Part shown: positions 1 through 8,239 of the stretch, piece after piece
Layout: each line of letters starts with the position of its first letter
Numbering within the stretch: the stretch's first letter is position 1
Assembly (NCBI RefSeq): GCF_021183625.1
Contig: NZ_CP089214.1
Span: forward strand, 3,720,001 to 3,784,000
DNA length: 64,000 bases
Direction of reading: 5' to 3'
Source of the DNA: Nocardia asteroides
Lineage (GTDB): Bacteria; Actinomycetota; Actinomycetes; Mycobacteriales; Mycobacteriaceae
Notes under the pieces: generated by a model
Seen by the model: the letters and a program-made list of their open reading frames with translations, nothing else
Databases searched by the model: none
What the model was told of the DNA's origin: nothing
Position numbers and translations under genes: made by a program

Positions 1-1144
1 GGCTGGTCTCGGCCAGGGCCGCCTCGAACCAGTTGTTCTCGCGGGTGTCCCAGGTGAGTTGGTCGAGGTAGCCGGACGCGGCGTCGCGCAGCAGGGCGAA
101 CGGTAGAGCGTTGGGATGGCCCAGCCGGACCAGGTCCATCGCCGCTTCGATCACCGCTTTCCCGAACGGGCCGGCGAGGTTCTTGTAGAAGTGGACCAGT
201 TCTGGTCCCCCGGCCAGGTACTGGGTGATCCTGCCCTCTTCGGCCTTCTCGATCGCCATCTCCAGACGCGGATCCTGCGGCGCGGCGGCGCGCATCGCGT
301 CCAGGTCGGTGCCGGTGAACTTCTCGGGCACCGGGACCGTGGCCGGTTCCAGCAGCCTGCGGGTAGCTGATCCGTGATCGGAGCACAGAGCGGTGTAGTG
401 CTCGTGCCACAAACTGCCCAGCACCAGGATCGGCGCCCGGCGGGGATCGGCCAGCACGCTCTGGAGCTGTTCGGCGAGCCGGCCACGCTCCTGGTCCCCC
501 AGCGGCAGGAAATAGCGTTGAGTTTCGTTGAGCCACACCACGGTGCGCGACCCGAGACGCCCCAGCTGCTCGCTCAGCTCTTCGGGGCGATACGGCGAGG
601 GATGCCACAACCGCCACCCTCCACCCGCCCGCAGCGGCTCCAGCGCCTGCCACAGGGCGCGGGTCTTCCCGGTTGAGGAATCGCCGAGCAGCACCACCAT
701 CGCGCTCGCACCGCCGAGCGCCTGCTCCACCACCCCCGCGACCGTCACGTCGTGAGCACGCCGCACATACGGCGGCAACCCGCTCACCACGGCCGCGCTC
801 CGGTCGGTGACCGTGATCGTTTCGTGGACCTCGAGAGCGAACGGATCCAGCACCTGATCCAACGCCACGCCCGGCCGGAGCCGGGCATCGGAGTCCGCCC
901 GCTCGTGCGCGGCCTTCCACTCGCCGAGCTCGTCGTCGGTGACACCCCACGCCCACAGCACCGGTGCCAGGTTCGCCCATTGCGGGAAGTACTTTCCGTG
1001 CACCCAGCCGTGGATCGTGGCCTGGACGGTGGTCACGTCCGGATGCTTGGTCAGCTTCACGTAGCTGATCCCCGCACTCTTGTGCAGAGCGTGCAGCGCC
1101 GCATGCAGGTCCTCGCGTGTATGCACCTCGCGTGGGTCGACCAC
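1..1144 (-). CDS. HTH-like plus P-loop NTPase, 3' end beyond window
   Basis: An uninterrupted minus-strand frame runs off the left edge (381 codons visible). I start it at GTG 1144, 6-8 nt after an AAGGGGAG ribosome site. Residues about 10-70 resemble an N-terminal helix-turn-helix of the kind fused to actinobacterial NTPases. A Walker A motif GDSSTGKT lies at residues 154-161 and a Walker B-like VVWLNE at 202-207. The visible part therefore looks like a regulatory DNA-binding or adaptor segment plus a STAND/AAA-type ATPase. The C-terminal effector or sensor part is outside the window, so the precise function is unknown. It is divergent from a small membrane gene and lies next to a Trypco2/protease cassette, which fits a conflict-system neighbourhood. 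Reading frame is well supported; role is inferred. Confidence 0.7.
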   Translation of the reverse strand, partial: MVDPREVHTREDLHAALHALHKSAGISYVKLTKHPDVTTVQATIHGWVHGKYFPQWANLAPVLWAWGVTDDELGEWKAAHERADSDARLRPGVALDQVLDPFALEVHETITVTDRSAAVVSGLPPYVRRAHDVTVAGVVEQALGGASAMVVLLGDSSTGKTRALWQALEPLRAGGGWRLWHPSPYRPEELSEQLGRLGSRTVVWLNETQRYFLPLGDQERGRLAEQLQSVLADPRRAPILVLGSLWHEHYTALCSDHGSATRRLLEPATVPVPEKFTGTDLDAMRAAAPQDPRLEMAIEKAEEGRITQYLAGGPELVHFYKNLAGPFGKAVIEAAMDLVRLGHPNALPFALLRDAASGYLDQLTWDTRENNWFEAALAETS

Positions 1145-1290
1145 CAACCCGCTCCCCTTCCTCGGTCCGCCATCCTGGCGTTCGGTGTCGTTCAGCCAGG
1201 CCACCCCAGCCCGGCCCCTCATCCTGGACCCGGCCACGACCTGCCCGCGCCGGATGCACCGAACAGCCCGCTCGGACAACGCTTACCAGC

Positions 1291-1500
1291 ATGAACGCCA
1301 CCGAGATCGTCGCCGTCATCGCTGTCATCGTGCTCGTCCTGCACAACGTTGCCCGGATCCCCGCCGCGCTCACCGAGATCCTGAACGCCTGCAAACCCCT
1401 CGTGCGCGCCGCCCGCGAACTCGTCGCGCTCGTCCGCAACGACACCACCCCCACCGAGGACACCCGCCACCCCGGCCACGACCGGGACCCTCCCTGCTGA
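1291..1500 (+). CDS. small single-pass membrane protein
   Basis: A 69-residue product starting MNATEIVAVIAVIV has one hydrophobic helix at about residues 4-20, then a mildly basic, amphipathic stretch and a hydrophilic tail ending DRDPPC. No strong ribosome site precedes ATG 1291, which lowers confidence in the start. A strong hairpin terminator begins 13 nt after the stop, supporting a real transcript end here. The gene is divergent from the P-loop NTPase on the other strand. I do not recognise a family. It could be a small accessory or toxin-like membrane peptide of the neighbouring system, but nothing in the sequence proves this. Confidence 0.5.
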   Translation: MNATEIVAVIAVIVLVLHNVARIPAALTEILNACKPLVRAARELVALVRNDTTPTEDTRHPGHDRDPPC

Positions 1501-1512
1501 TCCCCGGCATCA

Positions 1513-1553
1513 CGAAACCCCTGGCGGGCGCCGAGCACCCGCTGGGGGTTTCG
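1513..1553 (+). terminator. strong hairpin terminator
   Basis: CGAAACCCC pairs with GGGGTTTCG at the outer ends, and the inner GCGGG arm pairs with CCCGC around a short loop. The stem is about 19 bp with two G-U pairs and one mismatch. It starts 13 nt after the stop of the small membrane gene. There is no U-tract, as is common in high-GC actinobacteria. Confidence 0.6.
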
Positions 1554-1842
1554 CGCGTCGAAGACCAATCCACACCCCGAGGTTCCGGCCGTGCCTGGCA
1601 GCCGCAACCCGCAGCAGCACGCCACGCGGCCGGGGCAGGGCAGGACAGGTCAGTGGTGTTGCAGGCACCCCGCTCACCACCGGAACCAGAGCTCGGGCCC
1701 GGCGCGCCGGGCCGGTGCAGTGGGCCGCTCGGCCGCCAGCGGCTGTCGGTAGTTCGAATGACCGTGGGTTGCAGGGTTTTCGGCTAGGGTCGCCGGGCCG
1801 GTGCACCGTGGTGGCTGGTTTCGGCGTGCTGGGAGGGTGGTT
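1554..1842. other. gene-free leader of the Trypco2 cassette
   Basis: Apart from the hairpin at 1513-1553, I see no convincing gene between the small membrane gene and the Trypco2 start. The stretch presumably holds the promoter for the Trypco2/protease pair, but I could not assign -35 and -10 elements with confidence. Confidence 0.4.
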
Positions 1843-2178
1843 GTGGAGATCGAGTTGAGCAAGGCCGTGGTCGGGCTGCGCGATGAGCTGCTGGCGGCAT
1901 CGGCTGCTGGTGCGGGTTCGGCGTTGCCGTTCGTGGTGGGTCCGATCGAGTTGTCGTTCGAGGTCGAGCTGCGCGCGGATACCAAGGCCAAGGCGGGGTT
2001 CAAGGCGTGGGTGCTCACCGGCGAGGTCGAGGCCGGTACCGGGCGCACCCGCCGCCACCGGGTGAGCGTGACCCTGACCCCGCAAGCACCCGGCGGCGGG
2101 GACATCCTGGTCGGCAGCGAGGCCGCCGCCGCGGGCGAGGACGGCCCCGGCGACCTGTCCGGGCGCATCCCGGACTAG
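1843..2178 (+). CDS. trypsin-co-occurring (Trypco2) domain protein
   Basis: The 111-residue product begins VEIELSKAVVGLRDEL and continues with a beta-rich part (LPFVVGPIELSFEVEL). This is the pattern of the Trypco2 family, small proteins named for sitting beside trypsin-like proteases in bacterial conflict operons. GTG 1843 is chosen because GGGAGG at 1831-1836 lies 6 nt upstream; an upstream in-frame GTG at 1801 would add 14 residues with no ribosome site. The acidic, Gly/Ala-rich C-terminus looks disordered. The gene ends 24 nt before the protease/NTPase gene, so the two are probably co-transcribed. Family knowledge suggests an adaptor or effector-associated role with the protease; the mechanism is not established. 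Confidence 0.8.
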   Translation: MEIELSKAVVGLRDELLAASAAGAGSALPFVVGPIELSFEVELRADTKAKAGFKAWVLTGEVEAGTGRTRRHRVSVTLTPQAPGGGDILVGSEAAAAGEDGPGDLSGRIPD

Positions 2179-2202
2179 ACGAGCGACGAGGGGGCTGGGG
2201 CG

Positions 2203-5052
2203 GTGCAGCGTGAGCGGGTGTTCCGGGTCACCGGCGCGGCGGCCGGGTCGGGGTATCTGATCGCTGCGCGGCTGGTGCTGACCTCGGCCCACGTCGTCGG
2301 CGACAAGGCCAAGGTGTCGATGTTTCGGCCCGGATTCGGCGGCCGCTACACCGGCACGGTGGTGTGGCGGGGCAGCCCCGGCGGGCGTGATGATGCCGCG
2401 CTGGTCCTGCTCGACGACCCCACCTGGACGCCGGAGCCGGCCCGCCCGGTGGTGTGGGGCCGGCTCGTCACCGACCGACCGAGGACGGACTGCCAGACGT
2501 GGGGGCTGCCGGACTTCGCCCAGCGCGAGGGCGCCGCGGCGGAGGGCGCGCAGCACACCGGGTGGATCAACCCGGGCAGCGGCACCGCGACCAACCATCA
2601 CGTCGTCGAGCTCACCGAGTCCCCACCCACCGCCGCCTCGGGCAGCTCGCCGTGGCAGGGGATCTCCGGGGCCGCGGTGTTCTGCGAAGGGCTGCTGGCC
2701 GGGGTGGTCGCCGCGGACCCCGAACACCGCGAGCATGCCGCGCTGAAGGCGGTGCCGGCTTACGTGCTGCTGGCCGACCCGCAGTTCCGGGCCGCGGTCG
2801 AGAAGCATGCCGGGGCGGCGGGGTTGCGGTGGGAGCCGGTCGAGCTGGCCGGGTTGATGGATCAGCAGTCGCCGTTGCGGTTCTCGCCGGTGATGGGTTC
2901 GCCGGCGGGTCTGCTGCAGGCCCGCCGTGCGGTGGTGCCGTTCCGGCCCGGCCGCGAGCAACTGCTCGACGAACTCCACGCGTGGGCGAGCGAGCCCGGG
3001 GTCGGGGTACGGCTGCTGCACGGTCCGGGCGGGCAGGGCAAGACCCGGCTGGCGCACTACTTCGGTGAACAGCTCGCCGGGGCGCGGTGGTCGGTGCTGT
3101 GGCTCGACCCCGCTCATACCGATCCTGGCCGGTTACAGGGCCTCGGACAGGTGCGCACCCCGCTGCTGGTGATCGTCGACTACGCCGAGTCCCGCCCCGA
3201 CCAGCTCCCCGTCCTGTTCGACGCCGTGGCCACAGCGGCGGCGGTGCCGGGCCGGAAGGTCAAGGTGGTGTTGCTGGCCCGCACGAGTGGGGACTGGTGG
3301 ACCGACATCGCCGCGGGCAGCGCCGGCGCGGAGGAGATCACCGAGCTGGCCCGCGCCACCACCCTGGCCGCCCTGGACGCCACCGCGACCGGCCGCGAGG
3401 CCACCTACCGGGCCGCGGTCGCGGCCTTCGCCGCCGTCCTGCCCGCTCTGGCGCAGACCGGCGCCCACGACTGGCAGGACGCGGCTGCCCGGGTGCTGGA
3501 TTCCCCGCCGCGTGATCCCGGGGCGGGGACCACCGTGCTGGGGGTGCAGATGCAGGCCTTGGCCGACCTGCTCGACACCGACGCTCACCTCGACTCCACC
3601 CACGCCGGCCGCACCCTGGAAGATCGGGTCCTGATCCACGAGCGCCGCTACTGGCGACACACCATGGCCGGCGCCGGGTTGGCCGAGGTGGGGGTGGCGG
3701 TGCTCGAAGACACCGTCGCGGCCACCGCCGTGCTCGGCCCTACCACCCCCGCCGACCTCGACGCGGTGATCGCGACCGTGCCGGAGCTGTCCGGCCAGCC
3801 TCTGCTGGGGCGGAAGGTGCGGGGCTGGCTGACCAGTCTCTACCCCGGCCAGACCGACACCGCCTTCGGTGGTCTCGCACCGGACCGCCTCGCCGAGTAC
3901 CTCGTCGGCCGAACCATCCTCGATCCCGGCCGCACCATCATCGACACCCTCGCCACCACCATCACCGACCCCGACCGGGCCGAGTACCTGCTCACCGTGT
4001 GCACCCGCGCCGCCGCCCACCCCGCACTGGCCGCGGCAGGCGAGCACCTCACCCGCTGGTGCGCCCAGAACCCCGCCACCCTGCTGCCCGCCGCGATCGC
4101 CGTCGCCACCCGCGTCGAGAAACCCGAGCCCCTCACCACCGCCCTCGACCACACCATCCCCACCACCAGCACCGAAACACTCCAGAACCTGCACGACCTC
4201 ATCCCGGAACAGACCCAAGCTCTCGCCCCCACCGCGGCCACACTGCTGCAAACCGTGGTAGACCGGCTCCGCCACACCGAGGACCTCGACGCATCGAACC
4301 TCGCCGGGAACCTGAACAACCTCGCGATCCGGCTCGGAGCGCTCGGCCGGCCCGAGGACGCCCTGACAGCGAGCGAAGACGCCGTCCGGCTCTGGCAGGC
4401 GCTGGCCGACCAGCGCCCCGACATCTACCAGCCCGCCCTCGCCATGAGCCTGAACACCCTAGCGAACCGGCTCGGAGCGCTCGGCCGGCCCGAGGACGCC
4501 CTGACAGCGAGCGAAGACGCCACCCAGCTCTGGCAGGCGCTGGCCGACCAGCGCCCCGACACCCACCAGCCCGCCCTCGCCATGAGCCTGAACAACCTCG
4601 CGGGCCGGCTCGGCGAGCTGGGCCGGCCCGAGGACGCGCTGACCGCGAGCGAGGAAGCCGTCCGGATCCGGCAGGCGCTGGCCGACCAGCGCCCCAACAC
4701 CCACCAACCCGCCCTCGCCATGAGCCTGAACAACCTCGCGGTCCAGCTCGCCGAGCTGGGCCGGCCCGAGGACGCCCTGACAGCGATCGAGGAAGCCGTC
4801 CGGCTCTACCGGGCGCTGGCCGACCAGCGCCCCAACACCCACCAGCCCGACCTCGCCATGAGCCTGAACAACCTAGCGGTCCAGCTCGCCGAGCTGGGCC
4901 GGCCCGAGGACGCCCTGACAGCGATCGAGGAAGCCGTCCGGCTCTACCGGGCGCTGGCCGACCAGCGCCCGGAGGTGTATCAGGCCGCGTTGAGCCAGTC
5001 TCGACGGGTAGCTGCCTGGCTTTCCGGCGAAGAGTCGGGTGACATCTGGTAA
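2203..5052 (+). CDS. trypsin-like protease / P-loop NTPase / TPR fusion
   Basis: A 949-residue multidomain protein. Residues 1-200 form a trypsin-like domain with His30 (TSAHVV), Asp64 (DDAALV) and Ser155 in GISGAAVF, a relaxed version of GDSGG. A NTPase module follows, with Walker A GPGGQGKT at 274-281 and Walker B LLVIVDYAE at 321-329 (Asp326). A long helical region leads to a C-terminal array of five 46-residue TPR-like repeats, about residues 705-934. Protease effector, signalling NTPase and repeat sensor in one chain match STAND-type conflict proteins. The Trypco2 gene just upstream supports this. Start is GTG 2203; the ribosome site is modest. Most likely the repeats sense an invader cue and NTP-driven oligomerisation activates the protease. 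That model is inference. Confidence 0.85.
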   Translation: MQRERVFRVTGAAAGSGYLIAARLVLTSAHVVGDKAKVSMFRPGFGGRYTGTVVWRGSPGGRDDAALVLLDDPTWTPEPARPVVWGRLVTDRPRTDCQTWGLPDFAQREGAAAEGAQHTGWINPGSGTATNHHVVELTESPPTAASGSSPWQGISGAAVFCEGLLAGVVAADPEHREHAALKAVPAYVLLADPQFRAAVEKHAGAAGLRWEPVELAGLMDQQSPLRFSPVMGSPAGLLQARRAVVPFRPGREQLLDELHAWASEPGVGVRLLHGPGGQGKTRLAHYFGEQLAGARWSVLWLDPAHTDPGRLQGLGQVRTPLLVIVDYAESRPDQLPVLFDAVATAAAVPGRKVKVVLLARTSGDWWTDIAAGSAGAEEITELARATTLAALDATATGREATYRAAVAAFAAVLPALAQTGAHDWQDAAARVLDSPPRDPGAGTTVLGVQMQALADLLDTDAHLDSTHAGRTLEDRVLIHERRYWRHTMAGAGLAEVGVAVLEDTVAATAVLGPTTPADLDAVIATVPELSGQPLLGRKVRGWLTSLYPGQTDTAFGGLAPDRLAEYLVGRTILDPGRTIIDTLATTITDPDRAEYLLTVCTRAAAHPALAAAGEHLTRWCAQNPATLLPAAIAVATRVEKPEPLTTALDHTIPTTSTETLQNLHDLIPEQTQALAPTAATLLQTVVDRLRHTEDLDASNLAGNLNNLAIRLGALGRPEDALTASEDAVRLWQALADQRPDIYQPALAMSLNTLANRLGALGRPEDALTASEDATQLWQALADQRPDTHQPALAMSLNNLAGRLGELGRPEDALTASEEAVRIRQALADQRPNTHQPALAMSLNNLAVQLAELGRPEDALTAIEEAVRLYRALADQRPNTHQPDLAMSLNNLAVQLAELGRPEDALTAIEEAVRLYRALADQRPEVYQAALSQSRRVAAWLSGEESGDIW
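4315..5004 (+). repeat. five tandem 138-bp TPR-coding repeats
   Basis: Successive ATGAGCCTGAAC boundaries lie exactly 138 nt apart (4444, 4582, 4720 and 4858), giving 46-residue units with a GRPEDALTA core and an ADQRP segment. Units are nearly identical in DNA, which suggests recent expansion or gene conversion. They encode kinesin-light-chain-type TPRs of the preceding protein. Confidence 0.9.
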
Positions 5053-5111
5053 ATCCGTGTGCCCGTCGGCCGTAGTGCGCAGGCCAGCGGTTGTCGCTAC
5101 AGCGAACAGCG

Positions 5112-6281
5112 TTAGCCGTGATCCGGGCAGAGCAAGGCACCATCGGTGCTCCAACCTCGCCCGGTGAGCAGCCGCAGCACGACCTCGGGCACCCGCCCGC
5201 TGGCCGCGCGGGCCTGGGCGGCGAGCTCGCCGCCGAGCAGCGGGCCTTCCTCGCAGTCCGGGTCGGCGCAGGCGATCGGGAACCGCTGGGTGGGCTGGCA
5301 TTCGGCGCAGTGCCGGGTCGCGATGAGCCCGCCGTGGTTGTCGGTGGAGGTGTCGAGCTCGTACCAGCGGAACGCCACATCGGCGGCCAGCTGCAGCGGC
5401 CCGTAGGCCTGACTGGGCTCGGTCCCGCAGGTCGGGCACGGATCGGCCCGCCGCGCCCGGCCCCGCCCGGCCGAACCGCGCGGCGGCCGCATGATCTCCG
5501 CCACCGCCCGCGGCGCCGTCGCGGGCTCCGGAGCGGGCACCGCCGGCGCCGTGATCGCCTCGATGGCGACCACCCGCTGCACCACTTCCGGCGCGGGCGC
5601 CGCGGCGACCGGTTCCGGCGGGGCAGCGGCGGCCTCCACCGCGATCCGCGGCTCGGCACCGCGCACGGTATCCGGGCTCGCGGTGCTACCCGGCCTCGCC
5701 CCGGCGCGGGGCCGGGTGCCGTCGGTGTTCTTGGCGAGGTGGCCGTAGACGGTGGTGCGGCCGGCGCCGACGATGTCGGCGATCTGCTGCACGGTGTGGG
5801 CGCCCTCGTCGTAGAGCCGCTGGGCGAGCGCGGCCTGGTCCGGGGAGAGCTTGGAGGGCCGGCCACCGCGGCGGCCGCGGGCCCGAGCCGCGGCGAGGCC
5901 GTCGTGGGTGTTGGCGACGATGAGCTCGCGCTGGAACTCCGCGAGCACCGACAGCATCCCGAACATCGCCCGGCCCTCGGGGGTGTCGGTGTCGATGCCC
6001 TGCTCGATCACCTTCAACCCGATCCCGCGCTCACGGAGCTCGGCGCCGAGGGTGACCAGGTGCAGCATCGAACGGCCGAGCCGGTCCAGCCGGGTGATGA
6101 CCAGGGTGTCGCCCTCCCGAGCGATCCGCAGCACCAGATCCAGCTGGGGCCGGGTGGCCTTGGCACCGGAGGCGACGTCGATGTGGACGTCGCGCTCGGC
6201 CACGCCGGCGCGGATGAGCGCGTCGCGTTGGTGGTCGGCGCGCTGCTCGGCGGTGGAGATCCGCCCGTACCCGATCAACAT
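5112..6281 (-). CDS. serine recombinase (resolvase/invertase family)
   Basis: The N-terminus MLIGYGRIST carries the nucleophilic serine motif of small serine recombinases (Tn3/Hin type). LVITRLDRLGRS and the GRAMFGMLSVLAEFQREL stretch are also typical. A C-terminal HTH (VQQIADIVGAGRTTVYGHL) follows at about residues 160-185. ATG 6281 is preferred because it gives the family N-terminus; an upstream in-frame start at 6344 adds 21 unlike residues. The protein is longer than usual (389 residues). A Pro/Ala/Glu linker leads to a Cys-rich C-terminus with CPTCG, CAEC and CADPDCEE pairs, probably a zinc-binding module. Its job is site-specific recombination, likely of the mobile element that brought this region. 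Confidence 0.9.
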   Translation of the reverse strand: MLIGYGRISTAEQRADHQRDALIRAGVAERDVHIDVASGAKATRPQLDLVLRIAREGDTLVITRLDRLGRSMLHLVTLGAELRERGIGLKVIEQGIDTDTPEGRAMFGMLSVLAEFQRELIVANTHDGLAAARARGRRGGRPSKLSPDQAALAQRLYDEGAHTVQQIADIVGAGRTTVYGHLAKNTDGTRPRAGARPGSTASPDTVRGAEPRIAVEAAAAPPEPVAAAPAPEVVQRVVAIEAITAPAVPAPEPATAPRAVAEIMRPPRGSAGRGRARRADPCPTCGTEPSQAYGPLQLAADVAFRWYELDTSTDNHGGLIATRHCAECQPTQRFPIACADPDCEEGPLLGGELAAQARAASGRVPEVVLRLLTGRGWSTDGALLCPDHG

Positions 6282-6437
6282 GGGTCGAAAATACCGCCGG
6301 ACAGGGGTTTTGCGACGTTGATTTCCGACGCGAGTTGCCGACACTCACCACCAGCACCGACGGCTGGCCGGTGGCGGGTGTCGGAAAACGATCATTTCTC
6401 GACGGTCGAGCTGCAGACCGGTGAGCGAGTGCGCCCT
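6282..6437. promoter_or_regulatory. candidate recombination (res-like) and promoter region
   Basis: This short region upstream of the recombinase contains several related copies of a short element: TTTTGCGAC, TTTCCGAC and TTGCCGAC on the plus strand and TTTTCCGAC on the minus strand (GTCGGAAAA). Small serine recombinases usually act at sites beside their own gene made of repeated binding sites. The motif cluster is visible; its use as res is inference. Confidence 0.35.
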
Positions 6438-7391
6438 TCAGCAGTCGGCTGGCACGGTGTCCTTTGCCAGCCGGAACTCGAATCGGATGGCGCCCGGGTT
6501 TGGGGAAGGCAGCACGATGGCTGCGCCGCGGCCCGGTGTCCATGCTCGGGGCACCAGGATGTAGTGGTCCCCGATGCGAGTCAGGGGGACCAGCCCGTCG
6601 TAGCGGTAGCGGTAAGCGGACTCGGTGTCGGGTTCGGATTTGCAGACCGTGGTCCGGACGTCTGTCTTCGGGAGATGGAGATCCTTCTCGCTGTAGATGA
6701 CGACATGCGATTGCGCGGGGAGTTGTGCGGCCCACTCCCGGGCGCGTGTCTGTCCGACCGCGACGGAGTAGTCGGTGGCGATCCAGAACAAGCTGATGCC
6801 GACCATGATGAACAGGATCGACCATTCCGCGATGGCGGCCGGCGGTGGTTGTGGCGGCGTGGCTTCGGGCTGGGCTTCACGTTGTCGATTGCGCCGTTGC
6901 ACCACGAGCAGCCACAGCATCAGCACGCCCACGATGATCGATATCGGCGCCACGCACAGCCCGCTGTTGAGCGGGGTCACGAAGTACATACGCGACAGAC
7001 CGTTGAGGAAGACCCCAGCGGCGATCACCGCGATCGAGACGCTGGCCCACCGTGGTAGCCGACGGTCACGGACCTTGCCCGGTAGGGCGGTGTACCCCCA
7101 CAGCAGAGCCATCCCGATCGTGCCGATGATGATCAACGGCACGAACAAGGCGTCGACGGTGCGCATCAGGTATTCGCGGATGCTCGGGTTCAGCGTGGTG
7201 GAATCGACCCCGAAGTAGTGGAAGAACCAGTAGACGTGCGCCCAGCCGAAGTAGAACAGCACGGCTGTCAGCAGCGTCGTCGGTGCCACCACCTGGCCGA
7301 TCGACCTCGCGACATGGGTGAATCCGTCGAATGCCGACCCGGTCGCGGCGACCGGCGCTCGCTCTTCCGGCGACGACCCAGCATCGTCCAC
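6438..7391 (-). CDS. multi-pass membrane protein, unknown
   Basis: A 317-residue protein with about five hydrophobic segments: near residues 35-52, 85-105, 118-135, 145-165 and 190-208. A soluble C-terminal domain of about 100 residues contains two Cys and ends with a Cys. The start at 7391 is 4 nt after the stop of the lipoprotein gene, so they form one operon. The C-terminal domain probably lies outside the membrane. I recognise no family. Pairing with a lipoprotein suggests an envelope complex of unknown role. Confidence 0.7.
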   Translation of the reverse strand: MDDAGSSPEERAPVAATGSAFDGFTHVARSIGQVVAPTTLLTAVLFYFGWAHVYWFFHYFGVDSTTLNPSIREYLMRTVDALFVPLIIIGTIGMALLWGYTALPGKVRDRRLPRWASVSIAVIAAGVFLNGLSRMYFVTPLNSGLCVAPISIIVGVLMLWLLVVQRRNRQREAQPEATPPQPPPAAIAEWSILFIMVGISLFWIATDYSVAVGQTRAREWAAQLPAQSHVVIYSEKDLHLPKTDVRTTVCKSEPDTESAYRYRYDGLVPLTRIGDHYILVPRAWTPGRGAAIVLPSPNPGAIRFEFRLAKDTVPADC

Positions 7392-7395
7392 AGCG

Positions 7396-8079
7396 CTAGG
7401 AAGTGGGAACGGGTTTGGTGGCCCCGTTCCCTGTCGGCGGCTCGCTCTCCGTCGGCGGCTCGCTCTCCGTCGGCTCGTCGTCGGGGCTCTTCGGGTCCGA
7501 TCCCTCCACGGCGCAGGGCAGCTTCTGTGGTTCCAATGTCCCTGTGTACAGCGTCAAGGTCGAGCCGCGCGGCAGGATCTGCCATCCGTTGGGGGACCTG
7601 TAGGGAAATTCGTCGGCGTTCTCCGGATCTTCGCCAGCTTTGCTGATGCCGATGGTCTGGACGAATTCGCAAATGCTGTATCCGTTGTATTCGTCGCCGT
7701 CGCCCTGCACGACCTCCACGTTGACGCAACCGCCGCACGCGATGGCTATCCACTCCACCGCGTTGGCGTGGATAGCACTGATCGCGCCGCCAATAGACTC
7801 GGTGAAGGCCGGGATGCGGATTGGCGCACCTGGCGCCGGTCCGCCATTGTTGTTCCTCGGAAGTCCAGGCGCTCCTCCCGAGCCAAGTGAGCCTCCCGAC
7901 CCGGAAGCCGACTCAGGCGCTGGTGTCTGTGCGATGGATACCGAAGCGCTCGACGGTGTCGCCGCCGCGCTGCCGGTCATCCTCTCCGCACCGCCGGCTC
8001 CGGTTCCGGGCGGCGATGCGGCACACGCCGCGAGCGATAGTGCCAGCCCCGGCAGGAGCATCATCCGCCGGACGAACAT
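7396..8079 (-). CDS. putative lipoprotein
   Basis: A 227-residue product with a signal peptide MFVRRMMLLPGLALSLAACA. The lipobox LAAC places the lipidated Cys at residue 19. A Thr/Ser/Gly/Pro-rich linker follows, then a compact domain at about residues 90-190 with several Cys (CGGCVNVE, SICEF, KLPCAVE). The C-terminus repeats TESEPP and is low complexity. A good AAGGAG site precedes ATG 8079. It is the first gene of an operon with the membrane protein. No family is recognised; it should be anchored on the outer face of the cytoplasmic membrane. Confidence 0.75.
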   Translation of the reverse strand: MFVRRMMLLPGLALSLAACAASPPGTGAGGAERMTGSAAATPSSASVSIAQTPAPESASGSGGSLGSGGAPGLPRNNNGGPAPGAPIRIPAFTESIGGAISAIHANAVEWIAIACGGCVNVEVVQGDGDEYNGYSICEFVQTIGISKAGEDPENADEFPYRSPNGWQILPRGSTLTLYTGTLEPQKLPCAVEGSDPKSPDDEPTESEPPTESEPPTGNGATKPVPTS

Positions 8080-8239
8080 GTCCTTCTCCTTCGTCTTGAA
8101 AGATTCGCGTCGGTACGTGATCGCTCACTGTGCGCTCCTCAGCGTCCGCCAGGCGGCGGCTCGATCGCGCAGGTAGCCGGCTACCCGATCCCGGGCAGGG
8201 CGGACTGGAGTTCACCGGCATCCCGCGCCCGAGTGGGTG

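Noticed and set aside
1741..1800. GTTCGAAT segment considered as a tRNA T-loop or attachment site
   Set aside because: No cloverleaf partner arms or acceptor stem are visible around it.
1510..3117. Long minus-strand frame opposite the Trypco2/protease genes
   Set aside because: Composition is Arg/Pro/His-rich without motifs, and the plus strand encodes recognisable domains.
4315..5004. Regular 138-bp repeats considered as CRISPR or satellite DNA
   Set aside because: Unit length is a multiple of three and encodes TPR motifs in one continuous frame.
5091..7058. Long plus-strand frame opposite the recombinase
   Set aside because: It is a high-GC mirror frame of the recombinase gene with low-complexity Arg/Gly/Asp content. 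The minus strand has clear family motifs.
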